From: Alteromonas sp. ALT199
GTDB taxonomy: Bacteria > Pseudomonadota > Gammaproteobacteria > Enterobacterales > Alteromonadaceae
Length of the DNA: 64,000 nucleotides
NCBI RefSeq assembly: GCF_018619335.1
Contig: NZ_JAHHDX010000084.1
Coordinates: forward strand, 124,001-188,000
Direction of reading: 5' to 3'
The notes under the pieces were generated by a model, which did no database searches, was not told the DNA's origin, and saw only the letters and a list, made by a program, of their open reading frames with translations. Each line of letters opens with the position of its first letter. The first letter of the stretch is position 1. The translations under genes and the position numbers were made by a program. Positions 27,160 to 37,055 of this stretch are shown here, piece by piece.

Positions 27160-28581
27160 CTAAGTAAAGTCCGTTAGAGAAATCTTGGTAACATGCTCGG
27201 AAATATTTACGTTATTCAGAGATGATGAAGGGAATACTAACGAAGTAATGCATTGCTCACCGTCGTTAAAAAAACATTCGAATGAACAAGCGTCAACATA
27301 AATCTCTAAACAAATAGTATCGCTCGTATCAAACACGATGGGTATGGTCGACGCTGAATCAAACCCTTTTTCAAAAAAACCAGTCTGGCTTCGATCAACT
27401 GTTATTTCAGACCTTTTTAGATCAATAGAAATAGAAAAGACCTCACCTTCCTTGTTAGTCCATACGATATCGGTCTGCTCTTCGCTTGGCGATATATTTA
27501 AGGAAAGCTTGTAGGCTCGAGGTAGAGCCTGTTTACGCGAAAAATCTGCTTCTTGCGTTCCATATTCGCTAAAATTTGGAAAAGCTGGCGTCAACAGCCG
27601 ATACGAATTACTGCGTTTACCCAGCTTAATTCGTCTAGGTAGCGTCATCGAACCACGCCACGTATCATCTGGGGTATTATTTGCGTAGTCCCAGTTACTC
27701 ATCCATGCTGTATACACTCTTTCTTCAAGTATGTTTGGTGTATTATCCCAAGTAATACCTGCGTAACAATCTGTACCATGGTCTAACCAACGAATTTCAT
27801 CATCCTGCGGTACGAATTCGATACCGTCGAAGCTACCTATGAAATATTGAGTTGCAGATCCGCCATTAGGCCCACCAGGGTTAATACTGATTAATAGCAC
27901 CCAAAACTGCTGCCCTGTTTCTTCACATAGTAAAGGAAACAAGTCAGGACATTCCCAAACGCCGCCATGAGCGCCAACGCCCTCACCAAACTCTGACAAT
28001 TTTGTCCATGTTTTGAGATTCTCAGACTTGTAGAAATGTACGCAATGCCCCGCGACTACAGCTTTAACCCAGTATTGTCCGTCTTGACCATCAAACCAAA
28101 CCACCTTCGGATCTCTAAAGTCTTTAATACCAGGGTTAGCAATCACAGGGTTTTCATTGAACATGCTAAACGTATTACCGCCATCTACAGAATAGGCGAT
28201 GCTCTGTACTTGCTCCTCTTTCACAGACTGTTGCGTGAAAGTAGCAATTATTGGAGGAACATTATCTATACCAAAACCTGAAGTATTTTTTTCATCCACT
28301 ATTGCCCCACCCGAGAAAATGTATCCCAAACCTTCTGGCTCAGCATACAACGCTATTGGTTTGTGCACCCAATTAATTAAATCAGTCGACTCTGCAGCTC
28401 CCCAGTGCATATTACCCCACACAGTTGCATCAGGGTTTAGCTGAAAGAAAAGATGATATTTACCATCTAGATAAAACAGTCCGTTAGGGTCATTTATCCA
28501 ATGACCAAACTTGTAAAAATGAAAGTGTGGCTCCCATTTGCCATTTTGCGATGGGGATGTCTCGCGAAGGGTACTATGCAT
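27160..28581 (-). CDS. GH32 beta-fructosidase (sucrose-6-phosphate hydrolase/sucrase type)
   Basis: 473 residues of the five-bladed propeller GH32 family. The nucleophile motif WINDPNG is near residue 33, the transition-state motif appears as DFRDPKV, and the acid/base is in WECPDLF. A C-terminal beta-sandwich follows. There is no signal peptide, so it should act in the cytoplasm on sucrose or short fructosides brought in by the permease encoded nearby. It diverges from the LacI gene, and its promoter carries the shared operator. Whether the substrate is phosphorylated is not shown; a permease rather than a PTS favours free sucrose. Confidence 0.92.
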   Translation of the reverse strand: MHSTLRETSPSQNGKWEPHFHFYKFGHWINDPNGLFYLDGKYHLFFQLNPDATVWGNMHWGAAESTDLINWVHKPIALYAEPEGLGYIFSGGAIVDEKNTSGFGIDNVPPIIATFTQQSVKEEQVQSIAYSVDGGNTFSMFNENPVIANPGIKDFRDPKVVWFDGQDGQYWVKAVVAGHCVHFYKSENLKTWTKLSEFGEGVGAHGGVWECPDLFPLLCEETGQQFWVLLISINPGGPNGGSATQYFIGSFDGIEFVPQDDEIRWLDHGTDCYAGITWDNTPNILEERVYTAWMSNWDYANNTPDDTWRGSMTLPRRIKLGKRSNSYRLLTPAFPNFSEYGTQEADFSRKQALPRAYKLSLNISPSEEQTDIVWTNKEGEVFSISIDLKRSEITVDRSQTGFFEKGFDSASTIPIVFDTSDTICLEIYVDACSFECFFNDGEQCITSLVFPSSSLNNVNISEHVTKISLTDFT

Positions 28582-28622
28582 AACTTACTCATCATTACGA
28601 ATGTGGGAAAAAAGACTTGATT

Positions 28623-28642
28623 AAATGTCTATCGTTGGTCAT
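28623..28642. promoter_or_regulatory. Probable LacI-family operator upstream of GH32
   Basis: AAATGTCTATCGTTGGTCAT, identical at 19 of 20 bases to the site before the TonB receptor gene. It lies 42 bases from the GH32 start and 88 bases from the repressor gene start. It abuts the GH32 -10 region, so binding should block GH32 transcription and might also influence the divergent repressor gene. Confidence 0.78.
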
Positions 28643-28671
28643 TATGATGACTGATTTTAACAGTTTGTCAA
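28641..28671 (-). promoter_or_regulatory. GH32 promoter
   Basis: On the minus strand a consensus -35 TTGACA is followed by candidate -10 hexamers ATCATA (17-base spacer) or CATAAT (19-base spacer). The operator begins at or within the -10 region. Confidence 0.6.
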
Positions 28672-28729
28672 CAAATTCGAACAAATGTGAGACAATTATG
28701 TCTCCATAAACTTACCGAAATATATATTC

Positions 28730-29740
28730 ATGTCATCTATAAAAGACGTAGCCGCAAAAGCTGGTGTATCAGTTAAAACAGTTTCAAGAGTGCTGAGCAA
28801 TTATGACGGTGTAAGCGCTAAAACAAGGCTGAAAGTAAATAAGGCGATGGAGGAGTTAGAATTTTATCCTTCAGCTGCTGCACAAGCGTTGAGAGGACAG
28901 GAAAAAGGCATCGTTTGTCTCATAACCGAGAACCTTACTACAACCCCTGACTCGTTCGACATTATTGCGGGGATCCAGCACGAGTGCGAAAAGCACGGCA
29001 AATTACTCATGATTGGTGAGTCAGGTGGCAATGTTAAAAGCTTTTCTCGTCTTGTCGATGATTTTAGGCGACAACGCGCCGAAGCAATTATTTTTGCTAC
29101 CGTATCTCATAAAGAGGTAAGCATTAAAGAGTCGTTCAACAAATGTCCGCTTATATTGGTCAACTGTTACGAAAGCATTTTGAGACATCCAACAATACTA
29201 CCTGACGATTATTTAGGTGCGTTCAATCTCACCAATGAACTGATCAAGTCCGGACATAAGAAAATTGCCTACCTAACATTATTTGAAGAGATGACCGCAA
29301 CGCCTCTTCGAGTAAAAGGCTTTAGAAAAGCGCACGAAGAAGCGGGGCTTAGCGTTGAAGACGAATTGATTGTAGTGGGTGTTTGTGAGAACCCAGATGA
29401 TGAGTTCGCTAATCTCCAAGGTATTTTAAAGGACATTATGTCTATGCCGGAAAGGCCTACTGCGATCTGCTGTGGTAACGACAAAATGGCAATGCGTGTT
29501 TTTATGCTTATTCGAAAAATGGGGTACAAAATACCTGAAACCATTTCAGTCGTTGGTTACGACAATTATAAATTGATTGCAGAAAACCTTGTGCCGAAAC
29601 TCACTACAGTGAGCCTTCCTTACTTTGACATGGGGCAGATTGCCGCACAAATAGCTATTGATAAAGCATTACAAATAAACACCAAAATTCAAGAGATTAG
29701 CGGGCAATTACTTTTGCGTGATTCGCACCGCGCTATCTAA
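28730..29740 (+). CDS. LacI-family repressor of the sucrose locus
   Basis: 336 residues. The N-terminal helix-turn-helix and hinge read IKDVAAKAGVSVKTVSRVLSN and YPSAAAQALRG, and a periplasmic-binding-protein-like sensor domain follows. It resembles GalR/LacI-type sugar repressors. Its gene lies between GH32 (divergent) and the sugar permease (21 bases downstream, same strand), and two matching pseudo-palindromes precede its likely targets. It would release DNA when sucrose, fructose or a related ligand is bound (inference). Confidence 0.9.
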   Translation: MSSIKDVAAKAGVSVKTVSRVLSNYDGVSAKTRLKVNKAMEELEFYPSAAAQALRGQEKGIVCLITENLTTTPDSFDIIAGIQHECEKHGKLLMIGESGGNVKSFSRLVDDFRRQRAEAIIFATVSHKEVSIKESFNKCPLILVNCYESILRHPTILPDDYLGAFNLTNELIKSGHKKIAYLTLFEEMTATPLRVKGFRKAHEEAGLSVEDELIVVGVCENPDDEFANLQGILKDIMSMPERPTAICCGNDKMAMRVFMLIRKMGYKIPETISVVGYDNYKLIAENLVPKLTTVSLPYFDMGQIAAQIAIDKALQINTKIQEISGQLLLRDSHRAI

Positions 29741-29761
29741 TACCAAAACCAAGGAAAACTA

Positions 29762-31009
29762 ATGACCGATGCCATATCAAAACGCAATTACTGGTTACTG
29801 AGCGGTTGTATACTTAGCTTTTTTTTAACATGGTCATTTTGTTTTTCGATTTACCCAATTTGGCTGAATCAGTCGATTGGTTTAGGCGGTACAGAGACAG
29901 GGTTAGTTTTTAGCATTAATGCTTTAACCGCTCTTTTCGTAATGCCCTGTTACGGTTTTCTGCAAGATAAATTAGGTATGCGTAAAAATTTACTCTTGTT
30001 TATTGGCGTAATGCTGCTACTCAGCGGCCCATTTTTTATCTATATATACACACCATTACTTAAGCATTCTCTTTACCTAGGCGCAGTCATTGGTGGATTT
30101 TATTGCTCTACCGCATTTTTTGCGGGTGTAGGTGCTGTCGAAACCTACATTGAAAGGGTTGGACGCACGACAGGATTTGAATTTGGCAAGGCCCGTATGT
30201 GGGGCTCGGTAGGTTGGGCGATAGCGACGTTTTTTACAGGTCAAATTTTTAATGTATCCCCAAGCTTGAATTTTGTGCTTGCCAGCCTTTGTGCACTCAT
30301 ATTTCTATCCTGCCTTTACTTCGTTAAGGTAAGTGAGAATACTACGAAGGAATCGGCTATTAACCAACAGGCAAACGCGCTTAAATTAAGTGACGCCATT
30401 GCTCTATTTCGTCAGCGTAAATTTTGGGCTTTCGCGACTTGGGTTATAGGTGTTTCTTGTATTTATGGTGTCTACGATCAGCAATTTGCCGTTTACTTTG
30501 CAGCGCAATTTCCAACCCAGGCTGAAGGTAATTCTATGTATGGATACTTAAATTCCTTTCAAGTTCTTCTTGAAGCTGGCGGTATGTTCATTGCGCCTTT
30601 CATTGTTAACAAGATCGGTGCTAAAAACGGTCTATTATTAAGCGGAGCTATAATGGCGTTGCGCATTATAGGTTCTGGCTATGCCGGCGATCCTATTTCA
30701 ATTTCAGCCATGAAACTTCTACACGCCGCCGAACTCCCCATTATGCTGATAGCCATTTTTAAATATATTGCCGCAATTTTTGACGCAAGACTGTCGGCAA
30801 CAATTTACATCGTGGGCTTTCAATTCATGGGACAAGTTGCCGCAAGCGGTTTATCAGTATTACTAGGTACGCTGTATGACAAAATTGGCTTCGCTGATGC
30901 GTACAAAATCATAGGCCTCGTTGTACTATTTTTCGTTTTAGTATCTGCAGTTGTACTCTCTTCAGATAGAAGAGCGGACCCGCTAGGGCTCTCACCACAA
31001 TATAAGTAG
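29762..31009 (+). CDS. MFS oligosaccharide:H+ symporter, LacY/CscB-like sugar permease
   Basis: 415 residues with twelve hydrophobic helices. It shows LacY-family features: an N-terminal FCFSIYPIWL helix, the cytoplasmic loop GFLQDKLGMRKN, and a charged pair region VETYIERVGR and FEFGKARMWGSVGWA that matches the substrate-binding Glu/Arg area of LacY and CscB. It probably takes sucrose from the periplasm into the cytoplasm by proton symport, feeding the GH32 enzyme. It follows the repressor gene closely and is likely cotranscribed with it. Confidence 0.87.
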   Translation: MTDAISKRNYWLLSGCILSFFLTWSFCFSIYPIWLNQSIGLGGTETGLVFSINALTALFVMPCYGFLQDKLGMRKNLLLFIGVMLLLSGPFFIYIYTPLLKHSLYLGAVIGGFYCSTAFFAGVGAVETYIERVGRTTGFEFGKARMWGSVGWAIATFFTGQIFNVSPSLNFVLASLCALIFLSCLYFVKVSENTTKESAINQQANALKLSDAIALFRQRKFWAFATWVIGVSCIYGVYDQQFAVYFAAQFPTQAEGNSMYGYLNSFQVLLEAGGMFIAPFIVNKIGAKNGLLLSGAIMALRIIGSGYAGDPISISAMKLLHAAELPIMLIAIFKYIAAIFDARLSATIYIVGFQFMGQVAASGLSVLLGTLYDKIGFADAYKIIGLVVLFFVLVSAVVLSSDRRADPLGLSPQYK

Positions 31010-31095
31010 ACCATTGTATCTAAAACGTTTTTTAAGGGTGTGGGAATAAACTCTGCATTGAAAGTACTGTTATAGATCGAAGAATATTCAATAAA

Positions 31096-31172
31096 TGGCC
31101 CGCCCTAGAGGATTCGAACCTCTGACCTCGGCCTCCGGAGGGCCGCGCTCTATCCAGCTGAGCTAAGGGCGG
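31096..31172 (-). tRNA. tRNA-Arg (anticodon CCG)
   Basis: A 77-base cloverleaf: the acceptor stem CCGCCCT pairs with AGGGCGG, followed by discriminator G and an encoded CCA. The D-arm has AGCTCAGCTGGATAGAGC, the anticodon stem CGGCC/GGCCG holds loop CTCCGGA (anticodon CCG), and the T-arm contains GGTTCGAATCC. The remaining bases up to the cytochrome gene hold only its promoter. Confidence 0.97.
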
Positions 31173-31361
31173 TTTGTAGAACCAGTGAGATAATCACCGA
31201 GCGTTTACAACAATGAATACGCGACTGCACGTATGCTGCAAACGGGGCGTAATAATACTGACGCCACGGGCTGGCTTCAACTCATTTATTAAAATCTCTT
31301 TAGATGGCTTGGCATAAGTGTTAAAAATCCTTACTTTTTATGGGTAATTGGCCTCAAATAG

Positions 31362-31389
31362 TTGTTCAGCCCCAATTAACCGTTATAAT
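31362..31389 (+). promoter_or_regulatory. Promoter of cytochrome c5 gene
   Basis: TTGTTC, a 16-base spacer and a perfect TATAAT precede the cytochrome gene by about 47 bases. Confidence 0.6.
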
Positions 31390-31436
31390 CTGGCCAGTTA
31401 TATTTTAAACAAATTCATCATTGCCTGGAGACAGAT

Positions 31437-31844
31437 GTGAAATTAAAGACTTGGTTAACTGTTGCTGCTACTGCGCTAACTGTTTTTGCAGCACAAGCAC
31501 AAGAAATGAGTAACGATGAAATTGCCGATCGCATTAAGCCGGTAGGTCAGGTACATGTTGCTGGTGCAGCAGCTGAAGGTAGTGCTGGCGCAGCTGGCGG
31601 AGCAAAGTCTGGCGAAGACGTTTATAACTCTGCGTGTGTAGCATGTCACTCTGCAGGTGTTCTGGGCGCGCCTAAGGTTCACGTTGCAGCCGATTGGCAG
31701 CCTCGTTTGGACGAGCGCGGTCTTGACGGTGTATGGCAAAACGCTCTGAACGGTATCAACGCTATGCCTCCTCGCGGTACCTGTGGCAACTGTTCTGATG
31801 ACGAAATTAAAGCCGCTATTGAGTATATGATTGAAGGTATCTAA
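31437..31844 (+). CDS. Cytochrome c5 family periplasmic cytochrome
   Basis: 135 residues. A signal peptide ends AQAQ, a low-complexity Ala/Gly linker follows, then the haem site CVACH and the distal region NAMPPRGTCGNC, with Met ligand and the extra cysteine pair typical of cytochrome c5. It is a soluble periplasmic electron carrier. The start is GTG, set by GGAG seven to ten bases upstream. It is monocistronic, with its own promoter and terminator. Confidence 0.92.
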   Translation: MKLKTWLTVAATALTVFAAQAQEMSNDEIADRIKPVGQVHVAGAAAEGSAGAAGGAKSGEDVYNSACVACHSAGVLGAPKVHVAADWQPRLDERGLDGVWQNALNGINAMPPRGTCGNCSDDEIKAAIEYMIEGI

Positions 31845-31872
31845 TACCTACACGATCACAACAACTTGATGG

Positions 31873-31933
31873 AAAAGTAGCGTTTTCTCCGCTAATCGGG
31901 TAAGTTAATTGGTTGGGAAACGTTACTTTTTTT
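31873..31933 (+). terminator. Terminator between cytochrome c5 and GGDEF gene
   Basis: AAAAGTAGCGTTTTCTC pairs with GGGAAACGTTACTTTT (minor mismatches) and is followed by a run of T, ending 14 bases before the next ATG. Confidence 0.7.
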
Positions 31934-31946
31934 ACTGGCGAGCGGA

Positions 31947-34547
31947 ATGTCACAAGATTCTACGCAACATGAGTTGACGGAAGAAGAACTGCGCGAACTT
32001 ATACCGCAGCTTCAACAACTCACTGACAAATACAAGCGCGCTGAACGTGTTCAGAAGGCGCTTTTTGACATTTCTGAACTTGCCAGTTCTGTAAGCCACC
32101 TCAACCGCCTTTACTCAGCTATTCACGAAATCATTGCCGATTTTATGAATGCCGATAACTTCTTTGTTGCCTTCTACGAACCTGAAAATCACGTTGTTGA
32201 TTTTGCCTATTTTATTGACGAGTTCGACGAAAAAACCGTATCTCAACTTCCCGCAGAGTCTTTAATGGACGGCATGACCGGCTACATTCTTAGAACCGGT
32301 AACTATCTTTTCTATAAGCGCGATAAAGAAGAGTTTTTTGCATCTGAGCACGATATTAAGTTGGTAGGTTCTCAACCTTATGAGCTTTTAGGTGTACCGT
32401 TAAAGCGGGGTAGCCAAGTCATTGGGGCCATGGTAGTGCAAACCTATGATGAGGGTGTGCACTATACTCAGGAAGATTTAGAAGTACTGCTTTTTGTCTC
32501 TCAGCACATTGTTACCACTGTTGATAGAGTTAAAAACCGAGAACTTACTGAACGCACTATTCGCGAACGTACCCGCCAACTTCGACAAACAAACGACGAT
32601 CTTCAAGAAGAAATTTTAGAACGACAAAAAGTTGAGTCGTTGCAACAAGCCCTCTTTGAAATATCAGAACTTGCCGCCACACTTGAAGGCGACATGAATG
32701 TATTCTATTCCAGCCTTCACGATATTTTAGCGCGATTAATAAGCGCACCAAACTGCTACATTGCTATACACAACAAAGAAAAAGAGTTACTAGAATTCCC
32801 TTACTTCAGTGATACTCATGATAAAGACATAAGCTCACGTCCATTGGGTCTTGGGCTTACTGAACTTGTATTGCGAACCGGTCAAGCTGAACTAGTTAAT
32901 CCTCCGCGTGTACTGCAGTTAGCCGAGTCGGGTGACCTAGATGTATCGGTTGCACAAACCATGCTTAATAGCGCTAATTCGTGGCTGGGCTCACCCCTTG
33001 TTGTTGAAGGTGAAATTGCCGGGATTATTGCGGTTCAAACCTATGGTAAGCATGCGAAATATAATGCCCGCGACCAAGAGCTTCTACGCTTTGTTTCGCA
33101 CCATATTGCGGTAGCTATCGAACGCAAGCGCAACACCGAGTCGATGCAACGCTACAATTCTGAGCTTGAAGAACGCGTAAAAGAGCGTACCGCAGAGCTT
33201 AACCGAGCAAATAAGTTTCTTAAGCAACAGATAGAAGAGCGTAAAGAAATTGAACTTAAGCTTATTCACGACGCCCACCACGACTCGTTAACCGACTTAC
33301 CTAACCGTTCCATGTTTACAAGCCGGTTAGAGTTAGCTATAGCCAGCAAACAACGTTATAGCGAAAACATGTTTGCGGTTTTATTTATCGACTTAGACCG
33401 TTTCAAAGTTATTAACGATACCCTAGGTCACCATGCTGGTGATGAATTCTTAGTTGAAGTTGCCAGGCGCATAGCACTGTGTATTCGTGGTCATGACTTG
33501 TTAGCCCGTTTAGGTGGCGATGAGTTTGTTGTACTGCTGGATAACTTTGAAGATGAAGCTGATGTTGAAGAGGTGGCCAGCCGTATAATCTCATCGATTT
33601 CAGAACCATTTTTACTAGATGGTCGCGAAATGTATTCTGGTGCGAGTGTGGGTATTGCCCACCTTGAAACCTATTATCGCAGTGCAGATGAAGTGCTAAG
33701 AGACGCCGATGCCGCCATGTACCAGGCTAAAACACTTGGCCGCGGCCGCTTTGTTATGTTTGACAAGAGCATGCGCGACAGGTTGATAGAAGAGCTTGAG
33801 CTTGAAAACGAATTCAGGCGAGCTCTGCGTGAAGAAGAGTTTGATTATTTCTTACAGCCAGTCGTTGATTTAAATGACAACAGCACACTGTATAAAGAAA
33901 TGTATATTCGTTGGTCTCATCCAGCGTATGGAAAAATAGCAAGAGAACAATTTCGACTGGTTGCAGAACAGAGCGGTTTAACATTAGATCTTGATTTGTT
34001 CCAACTCAATAAAGCCTGTGAACTACTTAACTATTACAAAGGTACAAACGACCCGATAAACAAAATTGCGGTGAACGTATCAATTAACCACTTGTTGCAG
34101 GCATCGATGGTTAATCAGATGATTAATGTGATTTCGTCATCTAATATCACCCCAAGTCAGTTAGTATTTGAATTTGATGAAAACGATTTAAACCGCCGCT
34201 CGCAGTTTATTCTTCCAGCTATTAAAAAATTAAAGCGCGCAGGCGTAACACTGGTACTCGATAACTTTGGTAGTGGCTTGGCCTCGCTAAGCTATCTGTT
34301 TGCTTACCCCTTCGACTTTATTAAAATTGATCATCGATTTGTGAAGTCACTGCCGCGCTCGCAACGTAATTTGAAGCTTATTCAATCGGTAATGCTGATT
34401 TCTGAACACTTGAAATTTCATGTGATTGCTGAAGGTGTAGACTCTCAGGCGCAGCTTGATGCCCTGAACGAAATTGATTGTTCTTACGGTCAGGGCAAAA
34501 TATTAAGGCACGCTAAAGTGCTTGATATGGCATCGTTAGTAGGCTGA
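31947..34547 (+). CDS. GAF-GAF-GGDEF diguanylate cyclase with degenerate EAL domain
   Basis: 866 cytoplasmic residues. Two GAF domains (about 30-190 and 230-390) are each followed by a coiled-coil segment. The GGDEF domain (about 440-600) has the intact active site RLGGDEF and, just before it, RGHD, an RxxD inhibitory site. The C-terminal 240 residues are EAL-like but ruined: EMYIRW stands for EALxRW, FEFDEND for ELTE, DNFGSG for DDFGTG and AEGVD for AEGVET. It should make c-di-GMP under GAF control but not degrade it; the EAL part may bind nucleotide or a partner. GAGCGGA precedes the ATG. Confidence 0.9.
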   Translation: MSQDSTQHELTEEELRELIPQLQQLTDKYKRAERVQKALFDISELASSVSHLNRLYSAIHEIIADFMNADNFFVAFYEPENHVVDFAYFIDEFDEKTVSQLPAESLMDGMTGYILRTGNYLFYKRDKEEFFASEHDIKLVGSQPYELLGVPLKRGSQVIGAMVVQTYDEGVHYTQEDLEVLLFVSQHIVTTVDRVKNRELTERTIRERTRQLRQTNDDLQEEILERQKVESLQQALFEISELAATLEGDMNVFYSSLHDILARLISAPNCYIAIHNKEKELLEFPYFSDTHDKDISSRPLGLGLTELVLRTGQAELVNPPRVLQLAESGDLDVSVAQTMLNSANSWLGSPLVVEGEIAGIIAVQTYGKHAKYNARDQELLRFVSHHIAVAIERKRNTESMQRYNSELEERVKERTAELNRANKFLKQQIEERKEIELKLIHDAHHDSLTDLPNRSMFTSRLELAIASKQRYSENMFAVLFIDLDRFKVINDTLGHHAGDEFLVEVARRIALCIRGHDLLARLGGDEFVVLLDNFEDEADVEEVASRIISSISEPFLLDGREMYSGASVGIAHLETYYRSADEVLRDADAAMYQAKTLGRGRFVMFDKSMRDRLIEELELENEFRRALREEEFDYFLQPVVDLNDNSTLYKEMYIRWSHPAYGKIAREQFRLVAEQSGLTLDLDLFQLNKACELLNYYKGTNDPINKIAVNVSINHLLQASMVNQMINVISSSNITPSQLVFEFDENDLNRRSQFILPAIKKLKRAGVTLVLDNFGSGLASLSYLFAYPFDFIKIDHRFVKSLPRSQRNLKLIQSVMLISEHLKFHVIAEGVDSQAQLDALNEIDCSYGQGKILRHAKVLDMASLVG

Positions 34548-34569
34548 AAATGCGTGCGTAGTTTACCCG

Positions 34570-36585
34570 CTACTTTTTCCCTAAAATACCTCTTAAATTT
34601 GCAATACCCACCTGCGCTTTCTGCTGGCGCTCTTCTTTGGTAGCTTTCGGCTTTTGGTTTTCCCACTGTACATCGTCAGTCGGTAGCTCGAATAAAAAGC
34701 GGCTTGGCTCTGGGTTGATCACTTCACCAAACTGTCGGCGCTCTTTAGCAAGGCTGAACACCAACTCACGCTGAGCTCGGGTGATACCTACATAGGCAAG
34801 TCGGCGCTCTTCTTCTACATTGTCTTCATCAACACTGCTCTGGTGCGGCAACAAGCCTTCTTCCATGCCTACTAAGAATACAATGGGGAATTCCAGGCCT
34901 TTTGAGGCATGCAATGTCATTAGCTGAACCTGGTCCCCTTCCCCGTCGTCTTCGCCCCGCTCCATCATATCGCGCAGTATTAAGCGGTTTACCACCTCGG
35001 TTAAGGTCATGGGCTGGTCTAGGTCATTGCCTTCTAACATGTCGTTAACCCAACCAAATAACGTACTCACATTGGCCATCGCCATTTCGGCGGCTTTAGG
35101 GCTCGCGCTGGTTTCATATAGCCATTCTTCGTAACCCATAGTACGGATCATGGTACGAACCGCATCGGCAGTATTGCCGCGTTCGGCGTTGTCCGACAGC
35201 TCGACCACCCAACGGGCAAAAGTTGATACCGAATGAAAGGCTTTATCAGGCAACACACTATTTAGATTAGGGTGTGTAGCCGCTTCAAACATAGACACGC
35301 CCAAGCTATTGGCAAAGTTACCTAGTTTTTCTAACGTAGCGCGGCCTATACCTCGCCCTGGCGTGTTAATGATGCGAAGCAAGGCGTTATCGTCGTCCTG
35401 ATTCACAAATAGCCGTAAATAAGCCATGATGTCTTTCACTTCAGCACGACCGAAAAACGACATTCCACCGCTTATTTTGTATGGGATGCGGTTACTCATT
35501 AACAGCTTTTCGAAAATACGGCTTTGGTGATTCCCGCGATACAAAATGGCGTAGTCTTTAAACTGAGTGCGGTTCATGAACTTGTGCGCCAATAGTTCAG
35601 CAACCACACGCTCACCTTCATGCTCTTCGTTCTTTGCCTCTATGACTTTTAGCGGCTCGCCGTACTGCAACTCTGAGAAGAGGGTTTTATCGAACAAGTG
35701 CGGGTTGTTCTGAATAAGAATATTCGCACAATGCAGAATACGCCCTGACGAGCGGTAGTTCTGCTGAAGCTTAATTACGTTTAATCGCGGGAAGTCTTCT
35801 TGCAGCAAATGTAGGTTTTGCGGCTTCGCACCACGCCATGAGTAAATAGACTGGTCGTCGTCGCCAACCACAGTAAAGCGTGCGCGTTCGCCCACTAATA
35901 GCTTTACTAACTCGTACTGACTGGTATTGGTATCTTGATATTCATCCACCAGCAAGTAGCGAATTTTACTTTGCCATTTTGCTCTTATTGTTTCGCTGCT
36001 TTTTAGTAACAGTGTGGGAAGCAGAATAAGGTCATCAAAATCTAGCGCGTTATAGGCTTTTAAGTTGTCTTGATAGCGCTTATAGGCTTCTGCAAATTCG
36101 CGTTCGCCCGTGCTGGTTGCCGATTTCAATAAAGCATCGGGCAAGATAAGGTCGTTCTTCCAGTTCGATATGCAGCTTTGCAGTAGCTGAAGCTGATCTT
36201 TATCGCCATCGAGGGTGTCGGACGTTAGGTCGTTAAGCAGGGCAAACGAGTCTTTATCATCGAACAGCGAGAACCCCGGCTTTAGACCTAAGTCTTTTAC
36301 ATGGGCTTTAATAATGGTTAGGCCCATGGTGTGAAAGGTAGATACCTTTAACCCTCGCGCCTCTGGCTTACCTAAGGTTTGCGCCACACGTTCTTTCATT
36401 TCACGTGCTGCTTTGTTGGTAAAGGTTACCGCGGCAATATAACGTGCTGGCATATCGCAGTTTCTAACTAAATGAGCAATTTTGTTGGTAATTACACGCG
36501 TTTTACCACTGCCCGCCCCTGCCAGCACCAAACATGGGCCAGACACAAAGGTTACGGCAGACTCTTGAGCTTCATTTAGTTTCAT
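34570..36585 (-). CDS. rep: ATP-dependent DNA helicase Rep
   Basis: 671 residues of helicase superfamily 1A. It shows Walker A AGAGSGKT, motif [45 protein letters not shown] and motif [16 protein letters not shown]. Length and the N-terminal [13 protein letters not shown] match Rep rather than UvrD. It unwinds DNA 3' to 5' and helps replication forks past obstacles. It converges on the GGDEF gene and diverges from ubiK. Confidence 0.95.
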   Translation of the reverse strand: MKLNEAQESAVTFVSGPCLVLAGAGSGKTRVITNKIAHLVRNCDMPARYIAAVTFTNKAAREMKERVAQTLGKPEARGLKVSTFHTMGLTIIKAHVKDLGLKPGFSLFDDKDSFALLNDLTSDTLDGDKDQLQLLQSCISNWKNDLILPDALLKSATSTGEREFAEAYKRYQDNLKAYNALDFDDLILLPTLLLKSSETIRAKWQSKIRYLLVDEYQDTNTSQYELVKLLVGERARFTVVGDDDQSIYSWRGAKPQNLHLLQEDFPRLNVIKLQQNYRSSGRILHCANILIQNNPHLFDKTLFSELQYGEPLKVIEAKNEEHEGERVVAELLAHKFMNRTQFKDYAILYRGNHQSRIFEKLLMSNRIPYKISGGMSFFGRAEVKDIMAYLRLFVNQDDDNALLRIINTPGRGIGRATLEKLGNFANSLGVSMFEAATHPNLNSVLPDKAFHSVSTFARWVVELSDNAERGNTADAVRTMIRTMGYEEWLYETSASPKAAEMAMANVSTLFGWVNDMLEGNDLDQPMTLTEVVNRLILRDMMERGEDDGEGDQVQLMTLHASKGLEFPIVFLVGMEEGLLPHQSSVDEDNVEEERRLAYVGITRAQRELVFSLAKERRQFGEVINPEPSRFLFELPTDDVQWENQKPKATKEERQQKAQVGIANLRGILGKK

Positions 36586-36697
36586 TTAATTCCTAAAACA
36601 ACGTACATTTTGGGCGCGACACAGTTTTCATTGCATGTCGTGTCGATACCGATAGAATAGCTTTCATATTTTGAGCTGCGCATTATAAGGGAATTCC

Positions 36698-36949
36698 ATG
36701 TTGGATCCGAAGAAACTCGAAGATTTAGCGAAACAAATTGCTGATGCCGTACCACCTGGCGTTAAAAACATGGCTGAAGAAGCAGAAGGCCGAGTGAAAA
36801 CTGTATTGCAGTCGCAGCTGTCGAAGCTTGATTTAGTCACTCGCGAAGAGTTCGATATTCAAAGCCAAGTGCTTATTCGCACTCGCGAAAAGCTAGACGC
36901 TATGGAAAGCCGCATGGCCGAGCTAGAAGCGAAACTAGCAGAAAAGTAG
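36698..36949 (+). CDS. ubiK: Ubiquinone biosynthesis accessory factor UbiK (YqiC/BMFP family)
   Basis: 83 residues with an N-terminal amphipathic segment (LDPKKLEDLAKQIADAVP) and a C-terminal coiled coil (VLIRTREKLDAMESRMAELEAKL), the layout of the BMFP/YqiC family. UbiK helps assemble the aerobic ubiquinone-synthesis complex. AAGGGA precedes the ATG. ubiC and ubiA lie about 1 kb further on, separated by a toxin-antitoxin pair. Confidence 0.9.
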   Translation: MLDPKKLEDLAKQIADAVPPGVKNMAEEAEGRVKTVLQSQLSKLDLVTREEFDIQSQVLIRTREKLDAMESRMAELEAKLAEK

Positions 36950-36973
36950 TCGTTCACAGCTTGTAGAAAACTC

Positions 36974-36997
36974 AAAGCGCCTTTATGGCGCTTTTTT
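36974..36997 (+). terminator. Terminator after ubiK
   Basis: AAAGCGCC and GGCGCTTT pair around a 5-base loop, followed by TTTT. Confidence 0.85.
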
Positions 36998-37055
36998 GTT
37001 TTCTTCAATTATGTTTGAGTGTTGAAGTTCTTCATACAACGCTTTTGACATGCAA

